From positions 930,001 to 994,000 of the forward strand of contig NW_024881615.1 in NCBI RefSeq assembly GCF_019059575.1: a stretch of DNA of 64,000 bases, given 5' to 3'. Positions 34,563 to 47,676 of this stretch are shown in pieces. Position numbers and translations under genes: made by a program. The stretch is from Amphibalanus amphitrite. Its lineage: Eukaryota > Arthropoda > Thecostraca > Balanomorpha > Balanidae. The notes beneath the pieces are model-generated. The model made no database searches and was not told the origin of the DNA. It saw only the letters and a list, made by a program, of their open reading frames with translations. The first letter of the stretch is position 1; every line of letters starts with the position of its first letter.

Positions 34563-35420
34563 CATAAATTGGTGTCCCAGTCTGGTAATGGTAATCAGGC
34601 ACCAATGGAGCTACAGCACTGAGGAAAGTGCACTTGATAGCTCTTCGAAAGGTCTCTGAGAGTGATAATTGTTTTCTGATTTAACCTAAGGTCAATGGTT
34701 TAGCCCCCAGAGGGCAACAACTTACAAAACTTGATGTGTTTGCAAAAGAAGTATTTGTGTGATAACTTTTGACTCCAAGCTCGTGTTATGCTGATTTTGC
34801 CAACATCATGTTTTTCTTGTTGAGTTGAGTTGACTGAACCATAAGTTAACCTGAAAAGATCTTCTTAAAAATTTGACCTCAGTTCAAGGTCACAGAAAAG
34901 GTCATGTTGCATTTCATTTGATTTGTGTTGTTGAACTGAAAACATTCATGGTGTTTTCTCTAGGTATTCTAGCATGTTTCTATATAAAGTTATTGTAAAA
35001 AAACTGTTGGAGATTTTTCATGATCTGAGATAACCTCATGGGGGCATAAAACGGCCCACAGGTGCAATTTTCTGGTTCAATGTGTCATGTTCACCTGTGT
35101 CCCACTCCCAATGTTTGAAGGTGTTTTCAAACAAAAGAACAGTATTTCAATTTTTCCCATTGAGTTATAATGGGGAGGTCGCAAAATTGGCCTGACCTTG
35201 GGTCACTGATATCATAATTCTGAGATATTCAAATTGTTGGTACTGTTTCTCTCATGCATTAGCTTGAGCACAGATAACAGTAGTACTACTGTTATCTGTG
35301 GCTTGAGTTTCATACTTCTGGGATGTATGCTGTAGAAGTTGCTGAATTGACTTGGTGACCTGGCCTTATGTGACCTGGGGTCAAATTTTTACACACAATG
35401 CGAAATTGATGTACCATAAT
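34563..35420. mobile_element. Copy of the AGGTCA-rich repeat family
   Basis: Collinear with 47760-49560: shared blocks include ACCTAAGGTCAATGG, TTTGACCTCAGTTCAAGGTC, GGTCATGTTGCAT and CCCATTGAGTTATAATGG. This copy lacks the TA-flanked insertion present at 48289-49186 and has its own small palindrome (35269-35300). Confidence 0.7.
35269..35300. repeat. Perfect 32-bp palindrome with GCTTGAG flanks
   Basis: CACAGATAACAGTAGT (35269-35284) is followed at once by its exact inverse (35285-35300). GCTTGAG stands on both sides (35262-35268, 35301-35307) as a 7-bp direct repeat. Confidence 0.92.
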
Positions 35421-35741
35421 TAATAGGGCATGGACTGTATCAAGTTATGCTGCACTTCGCGCCACGCTTTTCTTTATACTTGCAAAAAAAAAAAAAACTG
35501 AGGTGTGGCCAAAACGCGGCAAAGAATATATGCTTTGGCATTTGTTGGGTATGTACTTTTCATCCTTTATTTTGCAGTTTAATCTTTCTGCTTCTTTTTT
35601 TTTTTTTGGTTGGATACTAATAATACCATTCTTGCTAACACTGTGGATGCTCAGACTCTAAAGCTCTAATGGACTCGCAACTAGTGGTGACAAAACATTT
35701 TATCTTACCACAGGGCGCAGAGTCTGGCCTGAGGTCAGAGT

Positions 35742-38471
35742 ATGAGCTCTGTACGAGGCAGTCCGGCGGCCCGGCCGTCCCAGCCTCAAGTGCAAACATT
35801 CGACTTTGGCCCATGGACGCTGACTGTTTCCAAGTCGCACATCCTGGAGTCCACATGTCGTCAGCCAGAGGTGTGCGAGGCGATTGAAGGCGGCACGAGC
35901 CACTCCCTCTGCTCAGTTTGCAGGTTAGTAATTACTGAATAGTTACTGAGTGGATGGTTCATTGGTTCACCCTGGGGATGCTTTGTGAGATACTGTGCTT
36001 TTATTATTCATTTCACATGAGTTAACAGCAGGATTTTGGCATGAGTGACTTGTAAGACGGTCATCGTTAATGTCGTTCCCCGTAATATCATTACTGCTTT
36101 CGTCAATCACGGCTCACCGCCTTGTGACATCACTGTCTTCGGTCAGGACGTACCATTACTACGGTCAGGTATGACCATTACTGCTTTTGTCAATCTCACT
36201 GCTGAGTGACATTGCGGTCTTTGGTCAGGTACGGCCGGCAGTTGTCGCTGCCTGGCCTGCCGGAGATGTGTTTCCCAGAGAACACGCTGCGGATACAGCA
36301 CACAGCCGGCTACGGTCTCGAGTTCAACGCTCTGGACGCGCTCAAACGGGTTAACGACCACGAGGACCTCATCAAGGTGGCCTGCGCAAATGAGTGGAAG
36401 AGTTCACGGTATGCATGATATCGATGTGACATTGTCATTGAATCGACAACTTAAGCGTTGTCTGTGCCATACAATAGCGTGCCTGTTTGATGTCTTTTTG
36501 TTATTTTACGTGGCTTTCATACTCAAGGCGTTTCATTTTTAAACACCGACCGATTTAACGGCCGCACGCATACGTAGCCGTCCACTGTATCGTTTCCGTT
36601 ATGCACCCACTCACGGCCTCTGTGTGGTGTCGGCAGCGGTGACGTGCCGCACATCAACTCGGTGTCTCGTCCGTTCGACTGGACGTTCACCACCGACTAC
36701 CGCGGCACGCTGCTCGGCCACCAGAAGCTGGCGCCGCAGCCGACCGACGACCGCATCGACATGGAGAAGCTGAAGCAAAAGGAGAAGATCATGTTCTACG
36801 AGGACATCCTGCTCTTCGAGGACGAGCTGGCCGATCACGGCTGCGCCATATGCAATGTCAAAGTGGTAAGATAGTTTGAGGTGAACGGGTGCCAGGATTC
36901 GTCTTCCCGTTGATTCACTTCGAATCATGCTAGTCTGTGTATCGCCCTAAATGCCACTGACCTAAGAAGGTTGAATTGCTGGTCGATTTTGACTAGGCCT
37001 CTCATTCGATTGAACTCTTATAGGTTCCTTGCAGACGATTGTCATCCGCAAAAAAAATCACATTTGGTAGCTGAGTATAACTTGACATGAACTCGATTTT
37101 CACAATCAGATAATTCTATTGCATGTATTCTTAATGCTTTACTAGTATAAAAGCCACCATAGGCAAATGGCCCACTTATGGGTGCCATGGCTGTGTAGTG
37201 ATAGTGGTGGTGAGTGTGAAGTGAAGGCCACCAGCTGGCCGTCCCGTACGTCGATATCGGCTGCCGGGGGTCACTGTAGACTTAAATCTGTCGATCCCCA
37301 CCGCCACCTACGCTCTCACACCCCGTCACCCGACTGACGTCTGGCGCGCCCCGACAGCGAGTGATGCCGCGCAGTTTCTTCCTGCTGCTGCGGTTCTACC
37401 TGCGCGTGGACGGTGTGCTGGTGCGCGTCAACGACACGCGACTGTACCACGAGGCCGACCAGGCCTACATGCTCCGAGAGTACACCAGCCGCCAGAGTCT
37501 GGCCAGCGACCTCAAGGTCAGTCGCAGGGACGGGCGAACGATAGACGGTTCAGTGTTGTTTTATGAATTTTCATTATCAACGTCTCGCCAGCATTTTATC
37601 TTGCTGATAATTTTCCAACGTAAATGTGGTTAAGTATTATTCACATCACATTATGCTGTATGTGTGGCGATGGGTGTTGTCATTGTGCAAAGCTACCGTT
37701 TCTTTGCACTGTGTAATTATTTTCCTTTCCAATGGCTCCAGAAGATTCGTTACCCTTTCCAATGATTCCCACCGCTCCCTCGCAATAAGCATCGCACCAA
37801 TTGATCTCCATAAAGGCATCGACCGGATTCACCGTACTGGTGGTGACAGATAACTGAATCAGCCGGTGTGGTCTAATGATCGTAATGGAAATTTCGTTCG
37901 CTTTGTTCCAGCTCGTCAGATATTCCAACTCTCATAGCTAAACCGTGATTTAAGGATTTCTCTATTAATCGAACGCTGGTTCGTGTTTCCAATCTAAGCG
38001 TTGTATGGCGAAATTAAGTAAGACAGCCGAATAACCCCAAATCTTTATTGAATAATACAATGCATTTGGATAACCGATCACACGCGAAAACCACATTTAG
38101 AAGAGCGTACGCTACATAAAATTTTAGCATCTTTGGTGTAGTTACAAGGCACAAGAGCAATCGCACTCACATCACCTAACGTGATTTTTGACCATGCTGA
38201 TGCATTGATACTCTCCTGAGTTGACTTCTTCCATCATCCGGCTTCCGCACCATCTTGCCTCCAAACCTTTGGACGGTGCGGGTCGCGGGGTTCGCATTGA
38301 GCCTGTAAGAGCCGTCCTGCCGAGCGCATGTTCCGAGGGGACAGATAGGTGAGGCCATTCGTGCCCCGACAGGTGCCGCTGGCCGTCATGAACAATCCCA
38401 ACGAAATCTGGATGCATTTGCCCGTCACCGACTCTTGCTACGAGAAGCTGCGGTTTCCGGGCGCCACCTAG
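35742..38471 (+). CDS. TIPRL: TIP41-like protein (TIPRL), complete
   Basis: Regulator that binds PP2A-type phosphatase catalytic subunits (family knowledge; TIP41 in yeast TOR signalling). Five exons keep phase: 35742-35923, 36229-36408, 36637-36865, 37358-37516, 38373-38471; 282 residues against 272 in human. Landmarks in order are [118 protein letters not shown] and the C-terminal [11 protein letters not shown]. An in-frame TGA sits four codons before the chosen ATG. It converges on the short modular gene on -. No lesion is seen. Confidence 0.95.
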
Positions 38472-38695
38472 GCGGGCGTTTGGGTCTCTGCCGACCGCTG
38501 CGTGAGGTGAAGCGCCGCCGCGACATCCGTCGGAGGGTTCCGTCCTGCACGAGGCACCAGTCAACAGAGCGGGCGGCCGCGCACCGATCCCGCTTAGACA
38601 CGAAGACAGACCTCGGCAGCGGCGACCCAACGGCATTCGTCATTCACCTTGATCGGAGCCACATTGCTCATTGTTACGTGATTCGCTGCTTACAT

Positions 38696-38701
38696 AATAA
38701 A
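38696..38701 (+). promoter_or_regulatory. Poly(A) signal AATAAA for TIPRL
   Basis: AATAAA about 225 nt after the TIPRL stop. It lies about 145 nt beyond the end of the opposing gene's coding region, so the two 3' UTRs probably overlap. Confidence 0.55.
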
Positions 38702-38844
38702 TGTCACACGATTGCTTTCATAATGCTACCCTTTGGAGTTTTCGCCCTTCATATAACAAACATGATAAGTCCCCAAACCAAGAGACAGCCCAATTTATAT
38801 CACAAGGCCACACACAGAAAAACTCCGTCACTGCAGACTAGAGC

Positions 38845-40294
38845 TCAGAGCAGGTTAATGAACTGCCTGGCCACCATGTTCAGGTCGTAGACGACCTGGA
38901 AAAGAGTCGTGTCGCCGCGGCTTTCGCCGAGCGCCAGCAGGTCCGACTCGAGTTTGCGGATCTGGCCGTAGGATGGCTCTGGCAGCGCCGGCCGGCGGCT
39001 GTGAGACACCCCCAGCACCGTCTCTAGCTGCCGCCTCAGGTACGCCGCCTTCTCGCCCAGACCCATAGCCGATTCTGCAAAGACGAAACACGGCATTCGA
39101 AGCCAGTCAGTTTGGAAAAAGTTTCGCTCTAAGGACTCTAATGAAGATGCGGTCCTCGCATTCCAATGAGCACAACGTAGAATGGTGTGCAAAAAAACTT
39201 ACATATTTCATGAGAGTGACGAATGGAATTTCAAACACGAACTGAGGTTGCGGAAAAAATATTGTTTGCGTATTTTGCACACTCACAACAGTGTAGTAGC
39301 TTAGGGTTGCCCGAAGTCTGAGTTTGCTATTAGCGGAAATTGGCAATATGATTTAACCTTTTTTTTAGTCTGCCCGAAAGGATGCACACAGGAAGCAGAG
39401 TGTCCTCAACACAGCAGGCTCCGTTCGCCTCTCCTGCTGCTAATAGGTCGCGTAGTCTCACCGGCGGGCAGGACCGGCACGCCGATGTCGCGGAGCAGGT
39501 TGAACACGTCGTCCACGATGGCCACCAGGCCGTCGGTGACTGACACGCGGCCGTGCTCGATGTCCTCGATGTGCTGCTGTATGGTGGCCAGGTCGTCCTC
39601 CAGGCGCGCCACCGTGTACGGGTCAAGGCCGTATTGCGGTCCGTACACCTCCAGCGCGCCGTCCAGGGTGGCGAGCAGGGCCTCCAGCGCCGCGTCCAGC
39701 GCCGTCGGCGTCTCAGACGCTGCAGACAGGGCGGCCATGTGTCAGACGGACACGGGATGGAGGCATCCAAATGTTGGGGAAGAAACTGGAGGTTTTAAAT
39801 GGGTCCTTCCACCACCAAACTTATTTTATTAAGTACCTAGGTCCTTCCACTAAGTAATATTTATTCCACTGCCACCAAACCCAATTACTTGATTGATAAA
39901 ATACAAGACCCTCTACCATAAATATTGATGAGGATTTTAATAAACAGTAAGTAAAAAATGGCCCAAACATGAAAGTAAAAACGTTACGGGCTACGGCTAA
40001 TAATTGTTGCGCGCTGTCGACGGCCGACGCCCTGTCACGTACTGGGAAACTGCGGATCGATGCCGAAGTCGCCGAGCAGCTTCATGACGTCTCGGACGAT
40101 GCGCTCTGCGCCCGTCTGCGCCTCAATGTCGCGGTGCTCGATCCCTTCGATGGTCGCTATCAGCTCGTGCATGTCCAGCTGGGCCTGGAGAATCTGCGCC
40201 GGCGTCATCCCGGCCTCCGGTCCCAGGGCGACAACCAGCGCGTCAAAAACCTCCTCCAGCCGCCGCAGCAGGTCGTCCAGCGACTCCGCCGAGT
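38845..40294 (-). CDS. Short modular helical-repeat gene, 3' part (two modules plus terminal exon)
   Basis: Function unknown. Three phase-compatible exons: 40043-40294 (84-residue module, ...LDDLLRRLEEVFDAL... and ending DFGIDPQFP), 39462-39719 (86-residue module, SETPTALDAALEALLATL, DIEHGRVSVTDGLVAIVDDV), and the terminal exon 38845-39074 (77 codons with stop; a degenerate module with YGQIRKLESDLLALGE and ending ARQFINLL). All introns are phase 1. The modules are homologous to those of the giant gene at 49.9-63.4 kb but much more diverged. No first exon or signal peptide was found to the right of 40294, so the 5' end is missing from the model. It could be a separate paralogue or an alternative 3' end of the giant gene. 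Confidence 0.72.
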
Positions 40295-41116
40295 CTGCAA
40301 AACAATAGTTGACAATAAGTGGAGGCGTTGAACCATGCATTGGTTGGAGATTGGGTGCATGCTTCCAGTGATTGTCAAGATCAAAGAGGCATTTAGGTAC
40401 TGCCACAAAAATGAACAATGACAGGTATTTGTGCTCAATGAAAAGAACTGGTTCATGGTTGGAGGTTGCCTAAAGGTCAACTATTTCTCAGCATTGCCAT
40501 TTTTAGTAGCTATCTTGATTAGTAGCTCCTGCACAGTGCTCAAGCTGTATTGCTGACATGTGAGAAACTGAAAACTTTTTTTGTGGTATTAAAGTGCTCA
40601 AGTTAGCATGTTTGGGCATTGTGATCCTTGCCTCACTTGATCACCATGTTCGTTAGGTTCCCACCATAACTACAACTGCTATATCCTCAACTGCTCTGAT
40701 TGTTTGAATGTGTGGGGTGATGTAGGTTGTGGAAAAAGTAATTCCTTATAGTCACCAAATGCTCCCCTCCTCCCCCATTTCAGCTGAAGCTGAGGTAACT
40801 TGGGCCACATTTGACACACTTGTTAGATTTAGATTCATTCTGTATGCATTTCCACACCAATTTTATCTCTAATCCCCCCCCCTGAGAATTCCGCAAAGAA
40901 GTTACCTGTAAATATGCTCATTTTGGATCATGGGCCTCGTACATGACATGTAACAAGCTGGTATCAGGGAGTTTTCATTATTTCAACTCATTAAGTTCGG
41001 GGAATTTTTAACCCCACTTTGCACACATACTGTACCTGACACTTCCATGACTTCTTGACCAGTTTCCTGAGAAAAATATGTTTGTGTTTTGAGGATTATT
41101 ACATGCAAATGTGATG
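40295..41116. other. AT-rich intron or intergenic DNA
   Basis: Nothing recognisable. Confidence 0.4.
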
Positions 41117-41120
41117 TTAA

Positions 41121-43923
41121 AGGGACCCTCCCACCTTCAAAAAAGTTAATGAATTGGCATAAAAGTGATGTAGCGTGAATCACAAAGAGCGAAAATGAAC
41201 ATCTACCAAATTTTACCGGAAAATATTCACCCGTTTTCGAGATATAAGACTTTTATTTTTGTTTACTTTTTGGGAAATCCGCTGTTTCTATGACGTCACA
41301 TAAAGGTTTTCTTTACGTCGGCATTTGGAAGCAATAGTTTGGTATCAAAGTGCGACAAATATTGCGCGAATGATGCGTTTATCTTATCAAGGGATGGCCA
41401 ATAAAGGATTCCAGGACAATTCATATGGCATTTCTTCGTATCGCAATTCTTCGTCTGCAAATCTTCGTCAGGGCATTTATTCGTACCTATCGCATTACTT
41501 TGTCTCGCACCAGGGTATATGAAAATCGGCTCACATTTCTTCTTCAACGCAAATATATGCAAGAGTAAGCATTGAGGGACAAATAAATGCATTCATTCAT
41601 TCATTCGTCGTTCATGCACCGACGAAGATTTGTAGACCAAGACGAAGAAATGCGGACGAAAAATTGTGCTACGAAGAAATGTCATGCGAGGATTCGTTCG
41701 GGTACCATGACATTTATGTGATTTCAAAGTCAAGGTTCACAGGCTCACAGCTGATCTGCTAAATCAAGCCAAGAATCCAAACTATAAAAAACTATAAATA
41801 TTTGTTTGTCTGTCACAGAGGTCTCAAGCAATATAAGGTTGACATATGTTGAATCAAAAATCTACTGCCACAACTCACATCTCCTGCCTTAGTTTATCAT
41901 TGTTGTTTTAACTTGCTTTCAAGAGAAACAGAAGCCAGTATCTGATATCACTTCAGATGATTGTTTCAAGATCTGAGTTCAAATGGAAATAAAAGCAAGA
42001 TCAAGATGAAACAGGGATTATTGCTGTTAAAGTAGTTTGGCCATGATACAACAAGCACATAAATCATTAGCCAAATCAAATACTGGTTGGTTTGTCAAGA
42101 TGTTTGTTGTCTGTCGTCTGTCGAGCTGCTATGAACACTGAACGCTCTCACTCTTACTTTAAAGAGAGTAGTTTAAGTTGAATGGTAGTGAGCTGTAATT
42201 AGACAAAGCAGCTATTCAGTGCTCACATCAAGCCAGGCTAGGAAATGGCATCAACTGTGGTGGGAGGAAGCAGGTTCGGCAGCCCTATGTTGTAAACTTC
42301 TGTTATGTCTTGTGTTTGATCAACTGATGTTTTCTGCTCTGTTTTGTGCAGTGATAGTAGCAGGCAACTGCATGCTTGTCAAATTATGTGAATAAACGAA
42401 TTCATAACATTGCATTTTTCTCTCCATGCAAGGAACAAGTAAGATGTTGTAGAAAATGTAATAGAGGGCTGCATTGCTGATTTTGCACTTTATCAGAGCT
42501 TTATTTAGAATTGCTTTCCTGAAAGCTACACACAGGCCACAGTGCTGAAATTCACAATGTCATAGCTTTTGGCAGAAAAAAGAAAAGACTTACCTAGGTA
42601 AAATTGGCTGAAAGTATGGCAGAGCAGGTCTTGATGCGTATGCCCATACGTGTGCTTGCCGAAGCCGAACTGACTGCAACACACTAACTCTGACCCACCA
42701 TGGTGACTGGCATATCCTGAACTTTCACCACTCTAAACAAGACAACTTTCAGCCCTCAGCATTATATTAAAACACTGTACAAAACACTCAAAATTTGTTT
42801 CAGTGCCATCCACGGACAACATCAGTCGCCATTCACCAGGCCAGTAAAAACAGAATAGATAATAGCTTCAAACCCATGTAGTCAGAGTTACTAGGTCTGC
42901 ACCTCAAAACAAAATCCAGGTGACATTCACCACGCCAGTAAAAAACAGGTACTTAGGTAACGTAACAGCTTCAAATCTGGTAACATGTTGGTCGGACTTT
43001 ACACTACCATATTTACATGGAATAATATGATACCAAACAATAGTGCAACCATTATGGACAACAAAAGTGTATGATAAAATTAATTTAGAATACTCTGGCA
43101 GCATGATTTACGAGCACAGGCAGGTGTTACCTACCAGCCTTCTCAATGCTCGTAAAACCAACATTGTAGTCTTGATTTTACCTTACATGATAACACACTT
43201 GGCTGCAATGGCACATTTAATTTAATACTGTGAAAGGACCAGTTATAACCACTTCACAAGCACAATTGCACCTCATGCCGACATCCTTTTCCAAAGACAG
43301 TCAGCAGCGTCTTTCGTCAAAACTGGAAGATAAATCCCCTTATAACTGTTAACATCAAAAATATTTCTTCATGGTGTGACTGTGATCTCCATATGGAAAC
43401 CTTGCAGGAAAAGAATTAATGTCAATTGTCAGCTCTTCAAATTTCTTTGGACTTTAACTTGCAGTACCATATCCAGTTTGCTTTGATATTTTGTTTTTTA
43501 TTCCATGTTGAAGTTGAACACCAAGCTCCAGATATAGCAGGCAGCTTGATCATCTTCGGCCTTGGTATAATATCAGTCCAAGTTCCAGTGGTGGGTATCT
43601 TCTAATATTCAAATTAAAATGAAAAGCAATAGGCTCTCTCAGCGCCGACGACGGATTTCACGTTGATAAGAAAGGGAGCTCAAGGTCAGCAAAACTCGGG
43701 TTCAAGGAATGGCGGGCGTTGAAATGACTGCTGACGTCATCCAAAAACCGCTAATGGTTAAGAGATAGGGACTAAGCTGGTCCCACCCTGCAAGTAAAGG
43801 GAAGAAATTTCTTGAACACCATAAAGCTGCGGGGGTTGCGACCAGGATAAATGGTGGTTTCTGAGCCTGGCCGCAAACTTGGCTATCTCAACTCAAAACT
43901 AATGTTAAGGTGGGATGGTCCCT
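41121..43923. mobile_element. TTAA-flanked element with AGGGACC ends
   Basis: AGGGACCCTCCCACCTT at 41121 and its inverse ending 43923 are bordered by TTAA on both sides (41117-41120, 43924-43927). At 2.8 kb it has no transposase frame that I can see. A smaller TIR element (41407-41695) is nested inside. A second copy of the left end is at 49673. Confidence 0.75.
41407..41695. mobile_element. Nested MITE with CTTCGTC-rich inverted ends
   Basis: About 50-bp imperfect inverted repeats built from repeated TTCTTCGT motifs (ATGGCATTTCTTCGTATCGC left; inverse right), with an ATTC tetranucleotide run near 41590-41607. Confidence 0.65.
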
Positions 43924-43927
43924 TTAA

Positions 43928-45640
43928 TGGCTTCAGGTGTGTTAATTTTCCCTTATGAAGATTGCACAGACACATCAAAATATGCACTAGGCTTTCCTCA
44001 ATACTTCTTTCATATTTTCGGGGCAGAACACACTTTGCTTCATGACGGTTGATGGCATATACAAGGGAATGAACGTTACTGGAAAATATCTTGCTTGAGA
44101 TCAGTTCAGAGTTTTTGTGTTCCATCTCAGTCTTGATCTTCACTCTTCAGATAAAATTCCTAATACTTCATGCCAATGTAACCCTATCACACAACAGCTT
44201 TGATCAGCTTATAATACTGAACTGAACATTTGTTAGAAATTGTTATTTTAGGAGAGTATCTAAGATAAGCTATTGAAAACAATGAACAATTTCAAGAGGC
44301 GTGTTTTTAGATTATCGACGGATATCAATATTGCCGCAGTGCGCTGTGCATTGTTCAGTGGCGCTGTCACTGAACTCTATCATGGATGAAGTATACCTGG
44401 ATAGGACACTCCCTATTCCCCAACACTAGCGCCGGCGACCAAGCGGCCGCCCTGGTGGCGGAGCTCCGAAACATCGGCGGCGAGTGCGCCGGCGGCCGCC
44501 GCACCGGCTTGCGTGCTAAAAACGCGGTATTGGAGGGCGAAATTAGCGAACTTTAAGCTCATAAGACACGATTTCAGAGACTTCACACATATTTTAAGTT
44601 CTTTCTTATAATTATTATGGTTCCATTTAGTCACTATCACATACGGGATCATTACCTGATGGCTGATGCCCATAAACTGAGCCGGTATTCTTGACTTGCC
44701 GATGCAATTTATCATCAAATATCATCGTTTCTCGGCAGTCAAACAAGTTCCTATTGATGATTTAATACAAATATCAACTTATTTTCATGTTATCGCATAA
44801 AACTTCACTTTATTCTAACATTGGCTCTTCGGCTGTAATCACGAACCCTCACTTGTCAGCAGAATTTAAGCAACTTCTTAAATCAAAACTGGGAAAATAA
44901 TACTTTCATGACATTCCTCAATTCCTGTTCTACCAGGTTCACAAAAATTTTCATCAAAATCGGCTACAGGTAAGTAATAAACGACAAAAGTATACAAAAA
45001 GACACGCTCCGCCCATAGCCCGTAATGCTAAAATGGCGCCAGCGCCCTCGCCGTCGGGAAATCCGCCGCCGCCGCCGGGTGGTCGGAAAATCGGCGGAGT
45101 GTCCCATCCAGGAATACCTAATCCATGACTCTATAATGGGCGCTGTGCTATGTTTACATTGCGGCAGGATTGTCCCAAGCGCGCCGATTATTTATGAACA
45201 CCGCTACTAAATTTTCCGTTATGTCGTATAACACTAAATGTTATCTCATTATCTACGAAGCTCTGCCCAAGTTGCTTCAAACATTAGCATAATTGAATTC
45301 TCTCTTTTATTATCTGTTTTGTTTTTTGTTTTTGGCGCAGCCATGCACCCACACATATGCATTGTATGTATAAGCGTTTCGGTACGCGTGCAAAGATGTA
45401 GACTTTTGTATGAACTATGAGTGATCGTTGCGGAGTGAGTGTTTGAGTGATAGGTAGGCTTCAGTCCCATCCGTTTCTAGACTTTGCATCGGCTTTGATG
45501 ACGACGAATGCATCGGATGCGCGTGTTCGGGGAAAACCGATGCATTAGGCCTCTTGAAATCTCAGTAGTATCATGGCCCATGGGTGTCGTTTTGTACCAG
45601 CTTGGTAGGGCCCGAGCCCTACCAATAATCCCAGAATTTC
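43928..45640. other. Intergenic DNA with small GC-rich patches
   Basis: GC-rich patches at about 44425-44520 and 45000-45110. Short open frames there have no recognisable domain. Confidence 0.3.
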
Positions 45641-45713
45641 AACATAAACCCGCGCCCCAGTGGTGGTCTCAGCCAACTTCGCCCTAGTGGGGGGGGGGCA
45701 TATGTTACCACCC

Positions 45714-47676
45714 CACTGGCGGATCCAGGCTTGCGTTTTGGGGGGGGGGCTAACTCATGCGGAGCCAAACCTAGGGTACCCCCAAATCCTGTTTTCTCAT
45801 CTGATTTAGGCCACTTATTTTTCGTCACAGCTCTGACACTATTAATTTTTTTAACTAAAAAGAAAAATATATAAATGGTAGTCCACCCGACCCATGCCTT
45901 TATATTACTTTGTGAACACTTACCATTGCTTTTGTCGACCAGTTAACCCGCTTCGAGTCAGTTCTTGGGTCCCTTTGCGGGCCGGGAGGTGGTAAAACAC
46001 CCCCAGTCTAACTCGGCTCCTGGGCCACGCACTGATTGAACTATGTTTCATTATCGTTTGGGGGAGGGGCAAACGGGCCACTTTAGGCCTCTGGGAAAGG
46101 GGCATGGCCCTAAATGCCCCCTCCCTGGATCCGCCAGTGTAAGACACCATTGGAGCTGCAGTTGGGTACCTCAGACGTCAGGGTACGCCCTCAGATGTAT
46201 AGGACTTGCGTGGAGACCTCTTATGCTGTAGTGGACTGAAAGGACCCAAAGGAGCCCGTCTAGGGCTCCCGGAGAATGGAGATAGACGTGGGCCCTCAGG
46301 AGCCCGCCAGAGCCCCCAATGAGGGATAAGTGAGGGATACCAAGTGCCTGCAATTGCATATTGCATAAGCCATAACGCCTTTACAAATCAATATATTATG
46401 TATCAGTGGCAGATACAAGGGGGGCCACATGGGTCATGACCCCCCTTGGTGCCCGGGGGCACCACCGGCCAAGCAGGGGCACCACCGGCCTAGCAGGAGC
46501 ACCACCAGCCCGCCAGGGGCACCACAGGCCTAGCAAGGGCACCACGGGCCTGTGACGGGTGGGTCCCACAGGCTTGTCAGGGACACCCCAGGTCTGTCAG
46601 GGACACCAGAGACCTGCCAGGGGCACCACCGGCCTCGCAGGGGCACCATGGGCCTGTTAGGGGCACCAGAGGCCTAGCAGGGGTACCACAGGCCTTACAG
46701 GGGCACCACCGGCCTTGCAGGGGCACCAGAGGCCTAGCAGGGGCACCACAGTCCTGTCAGGGCCCAGGGGCACCAGGGGCCTAGCAGGGGCACCACAGGC
46801 CTGCCAGGGGCACCACCGGTCTAGCCTTTACAAATCAATATATTATGTATCAGTGGCAGATCCAAGGGGGGCCACATGGGTCATGACCCCCCTTGGTGCC
46901 CGGGTGGTGCCTGTCAGGGGCACCACCGGCCTAGCAGGGGCACCACCAGCCCGCCAGGGGCACCACAGGCCTAGCAAGGGCACCACGGGCCTGTGAGGGG
47001 CCCACAGGCTTGTCAGGGGCACCCCAGGTCTGTCAGGGACACCAGAGACCTGCCAGGGGCACCACCGGCCTCGCAGGGGCACCGTGGTCCTGCCAGGGGC
47101 CCTGCCGGCCTCGCAGGCATCACGGCATCACGCAGGGGCACCTTGGGCCTGTCGGGGACATCACGGGCCTGTTGGGGGCGCTTTAGGCTTGTCAGGGGCA
47201 CCGCAGTCCTGTCAGGTCCCAGGGGCATCAGCAGCCTAGCAGGGGCACCCTAGGCCCGCCAGAGCCACCACAGGCCTGCCAGGGTCCAGGGGCACCACAG
47301 GCCTAGCAAGGGCACCATGGACCTGTCAGGGGCACCTCAGGCTCCCGTGCCCCCCCCCCCCCCCTGGATCGGCCAGTGATGCCACACCACGCGAAACACC
47401 GCCAACTACCAGCTGCCGCGCCATAAACACGTGCCAACAACAGTCTTTTTTTAAGGTCGACTCCTCTCGCGCAACTTTTGACTGACCCTCACTGCTACCA
47501 TATTGCTTCCATATTATGCTGTGGAAAGCTTTACTTCACCAAGTGGCTAAAAACCTCCATCAAGGTATATTTTCTTAGCATTTTTTTCGGACGTTTTGGG
47601 GAGGGGGGCAAACCGGCCACTTTACGCCTTTGGGGGGGGGGGCATGGCCCCCGTGGCCCCCCTGGATCCGCCAGTG
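45714..47676. mobile_element. hAT-type element with perfect 8-bp target duplication
   Basis: CACTGGCGGATCCAGG at 45714 and CCTGGATCCGCCAGTG ending 47676 are perfect 16-bp inverted ends. TACCACCC stands directly outside both (45706-45713, 47677-47684); 8-bp duplications are typical of hAT. Extra copies of the same ends lie inside (46125-46140, 46405, 46850, 47378), so related copies are nested or internally duplicated. No transposase. Confidence 0.82.
46440..47345 (+). repeat. 20-bp minisatellite inside the hAT-type element
   Basis: About 40 imperfect units of GGGGCACCACCGGCCTAGCA. A direct duplication is also present: the sequence from 46381 (ATCAATATATTATGTATCAG) recurs at about 46827. The array gives open frames that look like Gly/Thr/His/Arg-rich protein, an artefact. 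Confidence 0.9.

Noticed and set aside
35669-35887. Upstream ATG before TIPRL exon 1
   Set aside because: It is in another frame; the TIPRL frame has a TGA just before 35742.
44413-44718. Minus-strand frame with an Ala-rich end near 44.4 kb as first exon of the short modular gene
   Set aside because: No signal peptide, no phase 1 donor and no module similarity.
46715-47253. Gly/Thr/His-rich repeat protein
   Set aside because: Frame through the 20-bp minisatellite of a transposon.
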